Below are positions 1 through 9,172 of a stretch of 64,000 nucleotides of DNA, one piece after another; position 1 is the stretch's first letter, and each line of letters opens with the position of its first letter. Position numbers and translations under genes: made by a program. The stretch spans positions 124,001 to 188,000 of the forward strand of contig NZ_JAFBEX010000001.1 of assembly GCF_016908975.1 (NCBI RefSeq), written 5' to 3'. A model generated the notes under the pieces. The model had not been told where the DNA came from. It saw only the letters and a list, made by a program, of their open reading frames with translations, and searched no databases. This stretch comes from Neobacillus cucumis (GTDB lineage Bacteria; Bacillota; Bacilli; Bacillales; Cytobacillaceae).

Positions 1-444
1 ACGATTCCGCTCCTGCTCGATGATTTCCTGAATCCTGGCCTCTTGATCTTCTACCTTTTCAGTTGCTAAACGCTGTGATAATTTGGCCTGTTCAGACATT
101 TGCTTGCCAATTTTATCAATTCGGCTGGCAATCGCTTGTATTTCCGAAACCGAAGGCTTTTCTGTTCCTTCTATTTGTCTTCCTTCTTCTAGCTGATGCA
201 AGGAATGCTCAATCAAATGTAACTGTTTCCTCCAAAAAAGCCCTGAAAGGCCGCCTAAGAATATACCAATGGCAATACTAAAGACTGGAACAAAAATGAC
301 AATTGGAATATTCATGAAGTCCCTCGTCCATAATTCCGACCAGTCTCCCAATGGGAAGACATAGATTAAAACCGCGCCAATGACTAATGCCAGCAGAAAC
401 GAAAACCATAAACTCCAAATAATTTGCCGCTGGGTTGAACTCAT
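1..444 (-). CDS. liaS: LiaS-type sensor histidine kinase, N-terminal part (cut by window edge)
   Basis: I translated this by hand from the minus strand. It opens MSSTQRQIIWSLWFSFLLAL and shows two membrane segments (about residues 10-30 and 45-68), then a linker rich in charged residues ending in EQERNR at the window edge. That ending normally precedes the ARELHD phosphorylation box of NarL-family kinases. The ATG overlaps the liaF stop as ATGA, which means coupled translation. LiaS/VraS kinases sense cell-wall antibiotic stress and phosphorylate LiaR; neither LiaR nor the kinase core lies in the window. The assignment rests on the liaF neighbour and the architecture. Confidence 0.85.
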   Translation of the reverse strand, partial: MSSTQRQIIWSLWFSFLLALVIGAVLIYVFPLGDWSELWTRDFMNIPIVIFVPVFSIAIGIFLGGLSGLFWRKQLHLIEHSLHQLEEGRQIEGTEKPSVSEIQAIASRIDKIGKQMSEQAKLSQRLATEKVEDQEARIQEIIEQERNR

Positions 445-1175
445 ATCCGGCTCACCTCTAAATTTCCAACCACAAGCGATGTCACAATTTTCACTTTTGC
501 CTCTGCATGATCATAGCCAGGCGTTTTTAGATGAAACACTTGATTGAATAATTTCCCTCCGTAATTGCCAAACACGTTGGCTGAACCCACGATACCAGAA
601 TGGTGAATGCTTACTTCAGTCTCATATGGAACCAAGATATGAATATTTCCAATAATATTCCGGATAAAAATCACTGCTTCTCCCTTTGGAAGCATAGTAA
701 AGCTAAGATCGATGGTGGTATCCCCAATCCCAGCTTGTATGTTTACATCATCCCATTCATATACACCAAGAGGCGTTTTTTGCTGTCCAAAAGGAATATT
801 ATGAAATAATGTTTCATAGCTAATCAACGTTTCCTCTATCTGTGTGGGATCTTTGGAAATTAGCTCTGGTGATAGTTTCTTAGGCTGCTTCTTCTGATTA
901 AAATATTGGATAAAAAAGTGCAATAAAATAGCTAATAATATAAACTTAAAGGTCATCATATTAACAATACTAAGAATAAAAAAGACAATCCCTGCGATAA
1001 AAAGAACTTTCCCCAGCTTTTTACCAGACTTCTTCCGTCCTAGATAAATCATCCCGCCTGCAATAAAAAGGGAGAATATCAGCCCTCTGTTAAAAAATAA
1101 AATCTCCAAAAGGAGGATCACCATTCCTACCATTACTAACCAGCCCAGATAATCATTTTTTGCATTTTTAAACAT
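441..1175 (-). CDS. liaF: LiaF, membrane inhibitor of the LiaRS cell-envelope stress system
   Basis: 244 residues. The N-terminal 90 or so hold about four membrane helices, and the C-terminal half is a soluble beta-rich domain of the LiaF/VraT type (GDTTIDLSFTMLPKGEAVIFIRN, residues about 150-173, is a typical stretch). In known systems LiaF keeps LiaS off until lipid II-active antibiotics disturb the envelope. The start follows GGGAGGGTGGCCA, a good ribosome site. It runs directly into liaS by a 4-base overlap. No promoter was identified upstream. Confidence 0.9.
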   Translation of the reverse strand: MFKNAKNDYLGWLVMVGMVILLLEILFFNRGLIFSLFIAGGMIYLGRKKSGKKLGKVLFIAGIVFFILSIVNMMTFKFILLAILLHFFIQYFNQKKQPKKLSPELISKDPTQIEETLISYETLFHNIPFGQQKTPLGVYEWDDVNIQAGIGDTTIDLSFTMLPKGEAVIFIRNIIGNIHILVPYETEVSIHHSGIVGSANVFGNYGGKLFNQVFHLKTPGYDHAEAKVKIVTSLVVGNLEVSRI

Positions 1176-1395
1176 TGGCCACCCTCCCTTTTATGTATTA
1201 TTTCTATCGAAAAAGACGCAGTTGTACTACGCCTGCTTGCTCCGTTGTTCTACTGAATACCGCTTTTCTTATAGAATACCATTTAAAGACAAAAAATTCG
1301 TTGTTTCCATCGATTTTTCTTTATTTCATCATACCTTTATTCCTTTCTGCACATAATTGCGCCTAAGCTTGATTTTGTTCTCGGTCTTAAGACGT

Positions 1396-1440
1396 AGAAA
1401 AGGTCAGCCCTTGAAGCTTTTGTTCAAGATACTGACCCTT
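1396..1440 (-). terminator. Rho-independent terminator of the LysM-CAP gene
   Basis: GGTCAG...CTGACC (1402-1407 with 1432-1437) encloses an inner TTGAA/TTCAA pair. On the minus strand the stem is followed by TTTTC. Confidence 0.6.
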
Positions 1441-1447
1441 GCTGGTA

Positions 1448-2059
1448 TTATTTTGATATAAACATCTGTACCCAGTAATAACCATATGAACCGCCCTTAG
1501 CGTAACCAACTCCTATCCGCGTATTGGAGCTGAGGATATTAGCTCTGTGACCTGAACTGTTCATCCATGACTGTACAACCGATTGTGGTGTCGTTTGGCC
1601 TGCAGCAATGTTTTCCGCTGCTGTCCGGTAGGTGATACCAAAATTCTGCATCATCGTAAATGGGCTGCCATACGTTGGGCTTGTATGACTAAAGTAATTT
1701 TTATCCCTCATATCCATTGCTTTGTAACGCGCTACACGAGACAGCTCCCAATCTGCTGTCATGGCTGGAAGTCCATTTTTTACTCGCTCCTGATTGGTCA
1801 ATTGGATGACTTGATTTTCAATTGATTTTACACCGCTTAAGTCAGGAATCGTAACCTTTTGACCAGGATAGATTAAATTAGGATTCTTAAATTGTGGGTT
1901 TGCGGAAATAATTTCGCTAATCCCTACTTGAAATCTGACCGCAATTTTCCAAAGTGAATCCCCAGACTGAACCGTGTAAATTTGCTGCGCAAAAGAAATA
2001 CTTGGTATACAAAATAAAGATATTATAAATAGAAATCCAAACCAAAAAGATTTTCTCAT
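1448..2059 (-). CDS. Secreted LysM plus CAP (SCP/PR1) domain protein, YkwD-like
   Basis: 203 residues from the ATG at 2059, which sits behind GAGGAGGCGATAAA. An open frame continues 38 codons upstream but has no ribosome site. A signal peptide (about 1-23, ending SFAQQ) is followed by one LysM (YTVQSGDSLWKIAVRF to YPGQKVTIP, about 25-68), which binds peptidoglycan. A CAP domain (about 80-203) shows the family markers LTNQERVKNGL, FSHTSP, AAENIAAG and SGHRANIL. Such proteins are exported or spore-coat associated in Bacillus; the biochemical role of bacterial CAP domains is unsettled. Transcribed alone, divergent from the next gene. Confidence 0.88.
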   Translation of the reverse strand: MRKSFWFGFLFIISLFCIPSISFAQQIYTVQSGDSLWKIAVRFQVGISEIISANPQFKNPNLIYPGQKVTIPDLSGVKSIENQVIQLTNQERVKNGLPAMTADWELSRVARYKAMDMRDKNYFSHTSPTYGSPFTMMQNFGITYRTAAENIAAGQTTPQSVVQSWMNSSGHRANILSSNTRIGVGYAKGGSYGYYWVQMFISK

Positions 2060-2162
2060 TTTATCGCCTCCTCGATATATAATTTTGATTTCCAGCTCAA
2101 AATATACAAATAGCAAAAAAAAAATTCTACTAAAGTAGAACAGTTTTTGGAGGACTCTAAAA

Positions 2163-2549
2163 GTGACAAACATTTCTGGGCTGACTTATATTATGTTAAT
2201 CCTAGCGAGCTACCGATTAACCCATTTGATTGTGTTTGATAAGATTACCGAATTTATCCGCCGCCCATTTGTAAAAAAGATCAAAGTCGAAACCGCTGAG
2301 GGTACAAAAACAAAGGAAGTACCCAAATCAATGTTCGGCTACTTATTAAAATGTTATTGGTGTGCGGGCGTTTGGAGTGCTATTTTTTTAGGCGCCTTTT
2401 ATCTGCTTTTTCCAAAGGTCACTTTTGTGATCATTTTAATTCTATCCATTGCCGGCGGCCAATCCATTATTGAAACCTTTGTTGGAGTGAACATAAAAAA
2501 GGTCGATTATTATGCAGAACTTCAGAAAAAAGATACCAGCAAACCCTAG
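2163..2549 (+). CDS. DUF1360 membrane protein, YjcA-type sporulation protein
   Basis: 128 residues with a GTG start behind TTTGGAGGACTCTAAAA. There are membrane segments near residues 8-20 and 70-105, and a conserved cysteine patch KCYWCAGVWSA (about 63-73) typical of DUF1360. B. subtilis YjcA, a small sporulation-expressed protein, has this layout. No catalytic function is known. Transcribed divergently from the CAP gene with about 100 bases between starts. Confidence 0.75.
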   Translation: MTNISGLTYIMLILASYRLTHLIVFDKITEFIRRPFVKKIKVETAEGTKTKEVPKSMFGYLLKCYWCAGVWSAIFLGAFYLLFPKVTFVIILILSIAGGQSIIETFVGVNIKKVDYYAELQKKDTSKP

Positions 2550-2630
2550 ACAAAGTGGAAGAAATAATCCCTCCTGCGCATATATTTAGATATGCTTTGA
2601 GCTTTAAGCATATTTAAAGGGGGTAATCCA

Positions 2631-2777
2631 ATGACAATATGGTGGATAACAACGATTGCTTTCGTCCTTTGTCTTGGCATTGCAGGAGGTACCTTTATTC
2701 ATTTCTTACGGCAAGGACTGGATACAGACGATGCCCATAGAATTGATAAAATTAAATCAGAACAAGATTCCCCATAA
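2631..2777 (+). CDS. Small single-pass membrane protein, 48 aa
   Basis: ATG behind AAAGGGGGTAATCC. The product begins MTIWWITTIAFVLCLGIAGG, a clear hydrophobic helix, then a short polar tail rich in D, K and E. Not recognised. A rho-independent terminator follows at once, so the preceding yjcA-like gene and this one could form a two-gene unit. Confidence 0.65.
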   Translation: MTIWWITTIAFVLCLGIAGGTFIHFLRQGLDTDDAHRIDKIKSEQDSP

Positions 2778-2796
2778 CCTTCCCTCTGAATTCCCT

Positions 2797-2829
2797 TAAA
2801 ACTCGCCAAAACAGCGGGTTTTTTTATTT
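2797..2829 (+). terminator. Rho-independent terminator
   Basis: AAACTCGC-caaaaca-GCGGGTTT followed by a long T-run, 20 bases after the small membrane protein stop. Confidence 0.75.
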
Positions 2830-2920
2830 TTCGAGAAAAATAATGTGTCTTCTGCCTTACATGTTTTTTTCACTTTAGGAAAAATTAAACATGTGAATAA
2901 TCTAAAGCGGAGGAATACAT

Positions 2921-4462
2921 ATGAGTTCAACTGACAACACCCAAAAGAAGTTTCCACGTACCTATTGGCGTGAAATCGAACTACCGACATTTCAATCATT
3001 AGACCAAGATATAAATGTTGATGTTGCTATTGTTGGCGGGGGAATTACTGGAATTACCGCGGCCTACTTATTGACTAAGGAGGGGCTAAATGTTGCCATT
3101 CTTGAAGCTGGCGGCATTTTAAACGGAACGACCGGACACACAACCGCAAAATTAACAGCACAACACGGGCTTATTTATGATGAGTTCATTCATCATTTGG
3201 GGAAAGAAAAAGCAAGAAAGTATTATGAATCAATGATGATGGCGGTTCAGTTTGTCGAGAATACTGTCAAAGAGAAAGGTATTGATTGTGACTTTAGCAA
3301 GCAGGAGGCTTATGTTTATGCCACAACGGATGAGTATGCGGCTAAGCTAAAAAATGAGTGGGAGGCATATAAAAGCCTCGACATTGCTGGGGCCTTAAAA
3401 GACTCAATTCCATTTAATATACCCGTTAAAGCCGCACTAATGATGAGCAATCAGGCTCAGTTTCATCCATTGAAATTTTTAAAAGCACTTTTAGAGGAAG
3501 CTATTAATGCAGGCTGCTCTGTGTATGAGAATACAGTTGCGGACGGTATTGAAGATGACTACCAAGAACCAAAGGTTGTCACTAAATCTGGCCAAAGAGT
3601 AACCGCTAAGCATGTGATTATTGCTTCCCATTTTCCTTTTTACGATAAACCGGGACTATATTTTGCAAAAATGTATGCGGATCGCTCATATGCCATCGGG
3701 GTCAAGACTAATCAAGAATATCCTGGCGGAATGTATATCAGTGCAGACAGTCCATCACGTTCGATTCGCTATACACCACTTGATAATGGCGAAAATCTGC
3801 TGATTGTAGGTGGAGAAAACCACAAAACAGGTCAGGGTGTTGACACCTTAAAGCACTTTGAAGAACTGCAGCACTTTACTGAAGAGGTCTTTGGAATAAA
3901 TGAATACCAATACCGCTGGTCAGCACAGGATAATGTAACACTTGATAAAATTCCTTATATTGGACCATACACATCTCAACGTAAAAATGTTTTAGTGGCA
4001 ACTGGCTATAAAAAGTGGGGCATGTCTACAGGAATATTAGCGGCTCATCTTTTAACAGATTTGATTGTCCGCGGTTCAAACCGGTTTGAAGACATATACT
4101 CTCCGTCAAGGTTCCAAGCTGACCCTGATTTGAAGAGTGTCATTACTACCAATGCGGATGTGGCCAAGCACTTGCTAAAAGGCAAACTTGAGATGATTGA
4201 ACGAGTTCCGGATGACTTACAAAACGGAGAAGGTTCCGTTGTCTTGTATCAAGGAAAACGTGCCGGCGCCTATAAGGATGATAATGGAACGCTTTATATA
4301 GTCGATACAACCTGTACCCACCTTGGTTGTGAATGTGAATGGAACCATGCTGAAAAGTCTTGGGACTGCCCATGCCACGGGTCACGCTACTCGTATGCAG
4401 GAGATGTAATTGAGGGTCCAACTCATAAGCCGCTCGGGCTTCTTCGAAAAGGGGAGGTTTGA
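2921..4462 (+). CDS. yhfW: FAD-dependent oxidoreductase with C-terminal Rieske [2Fe-2S] domain (YhfW family)
   Basis: 513 residues. An N-terminal DAO-type FAD domain begins with the dinucleotide fold VAIVGGGITGITAAYLL (about 36-52). The C-terminal 90 residues are a Rieske domain with CTHLGC (about 464) and CPCHGS (about 483) as cluster ligands. The fusion matches B. subtilis YhfW in length and order. The natural substrate is not known; the family is thought to oxidise a small amine or hydroxy substrate and pass electrons to the Rieske centre. Start behind AAGCGGAGGAATACAT. Single-gene unit ended by the hairpin at 4533. Confidence 0.88.
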   Translation: MSSTDNTQKKFPRTYWREIELPTFQSLDQDINVDVAIVGGGITGITAAYLLTKEGLNVAILEAGGILNGTTGHTTAKLTAQHGLIYDEFIHHLGKEKARKYYESMMMAVQFVENTVKEKGIDCDFSKQEAYVYATTDEYAAKLKNEWEAYKSLDIAGALKDSIPFNIPVKAALMMSNQAQFHPLKFLKALLEEAINAGCSVYENTVADGIEDDYQEPKVVTKSGQRVTAKHVIIASHFPFYDKPGLYFAKMYADRSYAIGVKTNQEYPGGMYISADSPSRSIRYTPLDNGENLLIVGGENHKTGQGVDTLKHFEELQHFTEEVFGINEYQYRWSAQDNVTLDKIPYIGPYTSQRKNVLVATGYKKWGMSTGILAAHLLTDLIVRGSNRFEDIYSPSRFQADPDLKSVITTNADVAKHLLKGKLEMIERVPDDLQNGEGSVVLYQGKRAGAYKDDNGTLYIVDTTCTHLGCECEWNHAEKSWDCPCHGSRYSYAGDVIEGPTHKPLGLLRKGEV

Positions 4463-4532
4463 TAAGGTGAGGGCTGATATTAACAAAAATCGAATATATT
4501 AACAATTCTCACCTTTCTATCCCAAATTAAAA

Positions 4533-4568
4533 GAACGCCCCTTCCCTTCGGAGGAGGCGTTCCCTTTT
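4533..4568. terminator. Bidirectional rho-independent terminator
   Basis: GAACGCC (4533-4539) pairs with GGCGTTC (4556-4562), with T-rich tails on both strands. It serves yhfW on plus and the small gene at 4567 on minus. Confidence 0.75.
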
Positions 4569-4701
4569 ATTTGCTATTCGGACGATTCCGTTTTAACTCT
4601 TCACCAGTTGTAAATTCCACTAATTCATCACTGTCTTTCATGCCCTTTTTACGATTATTATTACGCTGTGCATTGGCATTTCCTAACTTCTGTTTTCCCA
4701 C
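4567..4701 (-). CDS. Small hydrophilic protein, 44 aa, possibly a minor spore protein
   Basis: GTG start eight bases after AAAAGGAG. The product is Asn/Lys/Arg-rich (GKQKLGNANAQRNNNRKKG, then DSDELVEFTTGEELKRNRPNSK) with no hydrophobic segment. Composition and size resemble minor small acid-soluble spore proteins, but I could not match a named Ssp family. The ribosome site and the adjoining terminator support a real gene. Confidence 0.55.
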   Translation of the reverse strand: MGKQKLGNANAQRNNNRKKGMKDSDELVEFTTGEELKRNRPNSK

Positions 4702-4755
4702 ACTACCATCTCCTTTTCAAGAAATCTTTTATAGTATGGATGAAACAGATTCCCC

Positions 4756-6225
4756 CTATTCCTGCACGAAGATAGGTGCTTTTCTGCAACGTGTTATTTG
4801 CTCAAAGGCATAAGCAATTTCAATTAATACAGGTTCACTAAAGGCGGTTCCGGCAAATGAAATACCGACAGGTTCTCCGGCTGAAGTATACCCTGCCGGA
4901 ACTGTTATTGTGGGATAACCTGCCTTTGCACTAATATGTGACCCTTCATCATTTGGAATCACAATCACATCTAATCCACTCTTTTCTAGAGCAAAATCAA
5001 TCCCTTGCTTGGTGGAATGATATAGATCAAATGCTAATGCATCGATATAAGCTGGCTCCGTTAATGATCCGCTTGTTAATTCTGATTCTACCAGCACATC
5101 TTGTCCATATTTCAGCATTTGTTCTTTATTTTTTTTATTAAATTCGATTAAATCAGCAAGTGTTCTAATAGATATCGACGGGGAAAGTTTACTTAAATAG
5201 GCATTTAAATCAGGTTTAAATTCATACATCAGAACATCATATTTCCATTCAGCATTTACAGAAGGAATCATGATATCTTCCACTACCTCAGCCTCTGAGT
5301 TTTTTATTACCTCTAGTGCAGCTTTCACAACGTCTGTCTTATCTTTAGTTAAAAGCTCAAAAAATCCTTCTTTTGCAATACCTATTTTTTTTCCTTTAAG
5401 ACCGTCTTTCCGAAGAAAACTTGAAAAGTCTGTACCTATGAAAGGATTGGTTTTCGTAATTGGGTCACGCTCATCCATTCCACAAAGTGCCGTAAGCAAT
5501 ATAGCGGCATCTTCACCTGTCCTTGCCATAGGACCGGCTGTATCCTGTGTATGTGCAATCGGAATAATTCCTCTCCTGCTAATTAACCCAACCGTAGGCT
5601 TAATTCCCACCAAAGAGTTCTGACAGGAAGGATTTAAGATAGAACCAGAAGTTTCCGTCCCAACAGCTGCAACAGCAAAATTCGCGGCAATCGCTGCTCC
5701 CGAACCTGAACTAGAGCCTCCCACATCGAATTTTCCTGGTCCATATGGATTAAGGACCTGCCCGCCTCTCGAGCTATAACCACTCTTCATTCCATATGCC
5801 ATAAAGTTTGCCCATTCGGTCATATTGGTTTTACCAATTACAATTACCCCCGCTTTACGTAATTGCTCCGCCACGGCTGAATCCTCTAAAGCAATTGAAT
5901 CCTTTAATGCCAATGAACCTGCACTTGTATGCATTTTATCGTGAGTGTCAATATTATCCTTGATTAAAATTGGAATTCCATGCAACGGGCTGCGCGAACC
6001 GGATCTTTTTCGTTCTATGTCTAGCGCTTCCGCAATATGTAAGGCATCAGGATTGATTTCAAGGATCGAATGAATGGACTTGTCATAAATAGAGATTCTC
6101 TTCAAGTACAGCAATACAAGCTCTTTAGAGGTAAGGTCACCACTTGTTAATTTTTCCTGTATCTCACGGATGGTCACTTCTTCAAGCCATTCTTCCAATA
6201 ATTTTTTCAATTTAGGATTTCGCAT
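4756..6225 (-). CDS. Amidase (amidase-signature family)
   Basis: 489 residues. The amidase signature is clear: catalytic Lys in ILIKDNID (about 90) and the Ser-cis-Ser-Lys nucleophile region GGSSSGSGAA (about 168), with ETSGSI after it. The family hydrolyses amides, including peptide amides and nitrile-derived amides. The SGYSSRGGQVLNPYGPG stretch before the serine motif is more like peptide amidases than GatA, and no gatC or gatB lies near. Start behind AGGGGAAAATC. Gene order and the hairpin at 6271 suggest it is transcribed separately from the helicase upstream. Confidence 0.85.
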   Translation of the reverse strand: MRNPKLKKLLEEWLEEVTIREIQEKLTSGDLTSKELVLLYLKRISIYDKSIHSILEINPDALHIAEALDIERKRSGSRSPLHGIPILIKDNIDTHDKMHTSAGSLALKDSIALEDSAVAEQLRKAGVIVIGKTNMTEWANFMAYGMKSGYSSRGGQVLNPYGPGKFDVGGSSSGSGAAIAANFAVAAVGTETSGSILNPSCQNSLVGIKPTVGLISRRGIIPIAHTQDTAGPMARTGEDAAILLTALCGMDERDPITKTNPFIGTDFSSFLRKDGLKGKKIGIAKEGFFELLTKDKTDVVKAALEVIKNSEAEVVEDIMIPSVNAEWKYDVLMYEFKPDLNAYLSKLSPSISIRTLADLIEFNKKNKEQMLKYGQDVLVESELTSGSLTEPAYIDALAFDLYHSTKQGIDFALEKSGLDVIVIPNDEGSHISAKAGYPTITVPAGYTSAGEPVGISFAGTAFSEPVLIEIAYAFEQITRCRKAPIFVQE

Positions 6226-6270
6226 GATTTTCCCCTATATTTTCCATATAAAAATGCAAGTCAACGTCAA

Positions 6271-6305
6271 TAAAAAAGCAGTGGAAAAAACCACTGCTTC
6301 TTTTT
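6271..6305 (-). terminator. Rho-independent terminator of the helicase gene
   Basis: Perfect 8-bp stem AGCAGTGG/CCACTGCT (6277-6284, 6291-6298) with T-runs on both strands. It lies between the helicase stop and the amidase start. Confidence 0.85.
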
Positions 6306-7449
6306 AACGATTTTGCTTTTGTTTTCTTTGGTCTTCCGCTACCATTTTTCCTTGATAAAAAATTCTCTTGTGAAGCGGAATTTGTAATTCCCGGCAAAAA
6401 CGCTTCAATTCTCGTTCTTCACGTTCGGTTACCAGTGATATGACAGTCCCGTCAGCACCCATTCTTCCGGTTCTGCCAGCTCTGTGGACATATTGGCTGA
6501 TATCCTTAGGAAAGTCAATCTGGACCACATGGCTTACTCCTTGAATATCGAGCCCCCGTGCAGCAATATCTGTGGCAATCAGCATTTTCATTTTTCCATC
6601 ACGGAAATCCTTTAACGCGGCTTGTCGTTCTAGCTTTTTCATATCACTATGAAGTATCCCAATAGATAAATCCTTAAATAATAATTTCTCTTTGAATACT
6701 TGAATCTCACCAATATCATTTATAAAAGCAAGTGATTTACTATTCTCAAGGCGAGCAATTTTTTCAAGCAGCTTAATTTTATCTCTTTGCTCACACAAGA
6801 AATAAATATGTTCCACTTCTCCAGAGGAAGCAGCCTCATCTTTTTCAATCCGTATTACTTCAGGGTCTTTAGTCATTTCTTTAGCTAATTTTTCAGTTGC
6901 TTGCTTCATTGTAGCCGAAAATAATACAACTTGCCTGTCTCCCATGGTTGATTTAATAATCTGCTGGACTGTCTGTAAATGCTCTGGAATTAACAGCTGG
7001 TCTCCCTCATCAAGGACCACCATCTTGATTTCATGCATCTTTACTTTTTTTTGCTTGATTAACTCCAGTAACCGTCCTGGGGTAGCAAATATAATATGCG
7101 GTCGTTTCTTTAATTTTTCAAGCTGTCGTTTTAGGTTTGCACCGCCAATGATGGACGTCCCTCTAATCCCGCTTCCTTCCGACCACTTTTGGAATTCTTG
7201 AAATACCTGCATAACAAGCTCTTGTGAAGAGGCCAGTACTACTGCCTGTAAGGAAGGTGTCTTGCTATCGATTTTATGTAACAATGGAAGCAAATAGGCA
7301 AGTGTCTTCCCGGTACCTGTAGGTGATTCGGCCACCACATCCCTGCCTTCAAGTATTAGTGGGATGGCTGATTCCTGGATAGAAGTTGGGGCCTGGAATC
7401 CTGATTTTTGCCACGCTTCCTGTAAAAAAGGGTGTAAAGTGTTTAACAT
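6304..7449 (-). CDS. yfmL: DEAD-box ATP-dependent RNA helicase, YfmL type
   Basis: 381 residues, the size of B. subtilis YfmL. Visible motifs are the Q motif around FQAPTSIQ, Walker A ESPTGTGKT (about 41-49), PGR, motif II written DEGD rather than DEAD (about 148), SAT (about 178) and the helicase C motifs ATDIAARGLDI and HRAGRTGR. It has only a short basic C-terminal tail and no RNA-binding extension. YfmL acts in ribosome biogenesis and cold growth in B. subtilis. The ATG follows AAAAGGAGTACAAA. Confidence 0.9.
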   Translation of the reverse strand: MLNTLHPFLQEAWQKSGFQAPTSIQESAIPLILEGRDVVAESPTGTGKTLAYLLPLLHKIDSKTPSLQAVVLASSQELVMQVFQEFQKWSEGSGIRGTSIIGGANLKRQLEKLKKRPHIIFATPGRLLELIKQKKVKMHEIKMVVLDEGDQLLIPEHLQTVQQIIKSTMGDRQVVLFSATMKQATEKLAKEMTKDPEVIRIEKDEAASSGEVEHIYFLCEQRDKIKLLEKIARLENSKSLAFINDIGEIQVFKEKLLFKDLSIGILHSDMKKLERQAALKDFRDGKMKMLIATDIAARGLDIQGVSHVVQIDFPKDISQYVHRAGRTGRMGADGTVISLVTEREERELKRFCRELQIPLHKRIFYQGKMVAEDQRKQKQNR

Positions 7450-7550
7450 TTTGTACTCCTTTTATTTCAAAATCATTTTTTACGTTTATTATTGGTTATT
7501 ACATATCGTATTGATACTATCTTATTATGTGGAAGGTGTCTAGTTTGGAA

Positions 7551-7850
7551 TTATGTTGATGTTTTGAGGTAGAGGATGATCCAGACCATGTGATAGATAA
7601 GAACTGATGAATATAGGACACAAGTTGTAAGGAGCAGCTTTCTTACCCTACCTATAAATGGTTTCAGATAAAATAAACCAAGCAGCATAAGCGGAAGGAT
7701 GATCTTAATAAAATAAAAATAGGACCAGCCTTTGCTAATCACTTGGCTCATCATTGGATTCCCTTCTTTAATTAATCCAGTTGATATTCCAACTTGCGTC
7801 AAGATTGCATCTAATAAACCAGCTGCAAGTAAAAAAATACAAGGGTTCAT
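7551..7850 (-). CDS. DUF5658-type small membrane protein
   Basis: 99 residues with three or four membrane helices. The first helix carries LLDAILTQVGI followed by EGNPMMSQVI, the pattern I associate with DUF5658. Function unknown. Start behind AAAAGGAGGAGCC. It stands alone between the helicase and the MBL hydrolase, all on the minus strand. Confidence 0.7.
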   Translation of the reverse strand: MNPCIFLLAAGLLDAILTQVGISTGLIKEGNPMMSQVISKGWSYFYFIKIILPLMLLGLFYLKPFIGRVRKLLLTTCVLYSSVLIYHMVWIILYLKTST

Positions 7851-7946
7851 GGCTCCTCCTTTTATGGTTATACTAATCTAAATCTTCTTTATTACGAACA
7901 AAAACAAGAAAAGGAGAGGCTGCTTTAAGGCAACCCTAGAAACTTA

Positions 7947-8795
7947 TTAATTTACATACTTCCCACTATCAGGTTTAGCTATTCTTTTAAAATTCGCTAC
8001 CAAATAGCTAAGGTTCTTAGATAGCTCCTCTCCGCTCATCGGGATTCCATGCCCGGTCACAGCAATCTGTGGCTTTAGGGCTTCCAATTTTTTAACAGAC
8101 TCGAAAGCCGCATCCCAATCTGTCGTAAAATATCTAGGCGGACCGCTAATTTCCTGTGTTTGTGTCACGACCTTATAAAGAGATTCCTGTTTTACAGTGA
8201 CAAAGGCATCACCAACTATAAGGGCTTTGTCTTGGTCTCTGAATAAGGAGATATGACCCGGTGTATGTCCTGGAGTATGTATCCATCTCCAGCCTGGCAT
8301 ATTGGGAACCGTTCCATCACTTGGAAGCGCCCGCACGTGTGGACTAATATCAATTCCATGATTCGGAAACATCGGAGACATTCTAGCTACAAGCCCGCTG
8401 TCCACACTGGGATCTCCAGGCGGATAATCCTCTTTACCAGTTAAATAAGGGAGTTCTTTTTCATGCGCATATACTGGAATGTCCCAATCCTCTAATAAAG
8501 CAGTAAGGGAGCCAACATGATCGAAATGTCCATGGGTTAGGATGATTGCTCTCGGAAAAGCCTTTTCCCGAAAACGTTCTTGCAACATGTCCTTAATTTG
8601 AGCATCCGACCTTGGCATGCCTGTGTCAATCAATACAAATTCATTTGAATCACTTGGATTTCCTACAACGACAAGATTGACAATTTGATTCGTGTAGCAA
8701 TAGACATCAGGAAGCACAGCTTCACCAACTCCGCTACCTACAGATGTCATCGGTAAAAACGAGTCTTCAAATTTATTATCCTGAATCTTATCCAC
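7947..8795 (-). CDS. MBL-fold metallo-hydrolase
   Basis: 282 residues with the metallo-beta-lactamase signature THGHFDH (about 94-100). Further ligands lie in HTPGHTPGH (about 178), VGDAF and TGHG. The fold suggests a dinuclear zinc hydrolase of the glyoxalase II or lactonase-like group; the substrate cannot be told. The GTG start is preceded by AGGGGG. A perfect 9-bp inverted repeat lies about 100 bases upstream and could be an operator. Confidence 0.85.
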   Translation of the reverse strand: MDKIQDNKFEDSFLPMTSVGSGVGEAVLPDVYCYTNQIVNLVVVGNPSDSNEFVLIDTGMPRSDAQIKDMLQERFREKAFPRAIILTHGHFDHVGSLTALLEDWDIPVYAHEKELPYLTGKEDYPPGDPSVDSGLVARMSPMFPNHGIDISPHVRALPSDGTVPNMPGWRWIHTPGHTPGHISLFRDQDKALIVGDAFVTVKQESLYKVVTQTQEISGPPRYFTTDWDAAFESVKKLEALKPQIAVTGHGIPMSGEELSKNLSYLVANFKRIAKPDSGKYVN

Positions 8796-8889
8796 TCAGA
8801 TACCCCCTTTTTACTATTATTTAACCTAATAATCCAATTTATGTCGGTTTAAAAAAAACCTGGCCAATTACATTATAACAAACATTTAA

Positions 8890-8915
8890 GTTCTTAATAA
8901 AGCATCATTAAGAAC
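8890..8915. promoter_or_regulatory. 9-bp perfect inverted repeat, possible operator
   Basis: GTTCTTAAT (8890-8898) and ATTAAGAAC (8907-8915) flank an 8-base spacer. No T-run follows on either side, so a terminator is unlikely. It sits about 95 bases upstream of the MBL hydrolase start. Confidence 0.35.
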
Positions 8916-9028
8916 CTATGCTAAGGTCCTTAATTTCGAAAGGTTTGTGAACAATGCGGTGATTCGATTAATTAGAGTGCAATAGATGATAGAATTACAT
9001 CTAGATAAACAAAATATTGGAGTTGAAT

Positions 9029-9172
9029 ATGATGTTAAGTATAATTGCATATCTAGCTTCATTTAAAGATTACATTGTCCCATTTGTAGTTTGTCTTTTC
9101 CTCATTATTGGTCTCAGCTGCTACTGGTTTGTTATAAGGAAGAAGTTTGTAAAATTTAATAATCATAAATAA
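9029..9172 (+). CDS. Small single-pass membrane protein, 47 aa
   Basis: ATGATG start behind TTGGAGTTGAAT. A central hydrophobic helix (YIVPFVVCLFLIIGLSCYWF) is followed by a basic tail RKKFVKF. Not recognised. The stop lies at the base of a good plus-strand terminator, which supports expression. Confidence 0.5.
   Translation: MMLSIIAYLASFKDYIVPFVVCLFLIIGLSCYWFVIRKKFVKFNNHK

Noticed and set aside
4756-6225. Amidase as GatA, to be read together with glnS
   Set aside because: No gatB or gatC nearby, and the sequence around the Ser motif looks more like peptide amidases than GatA.
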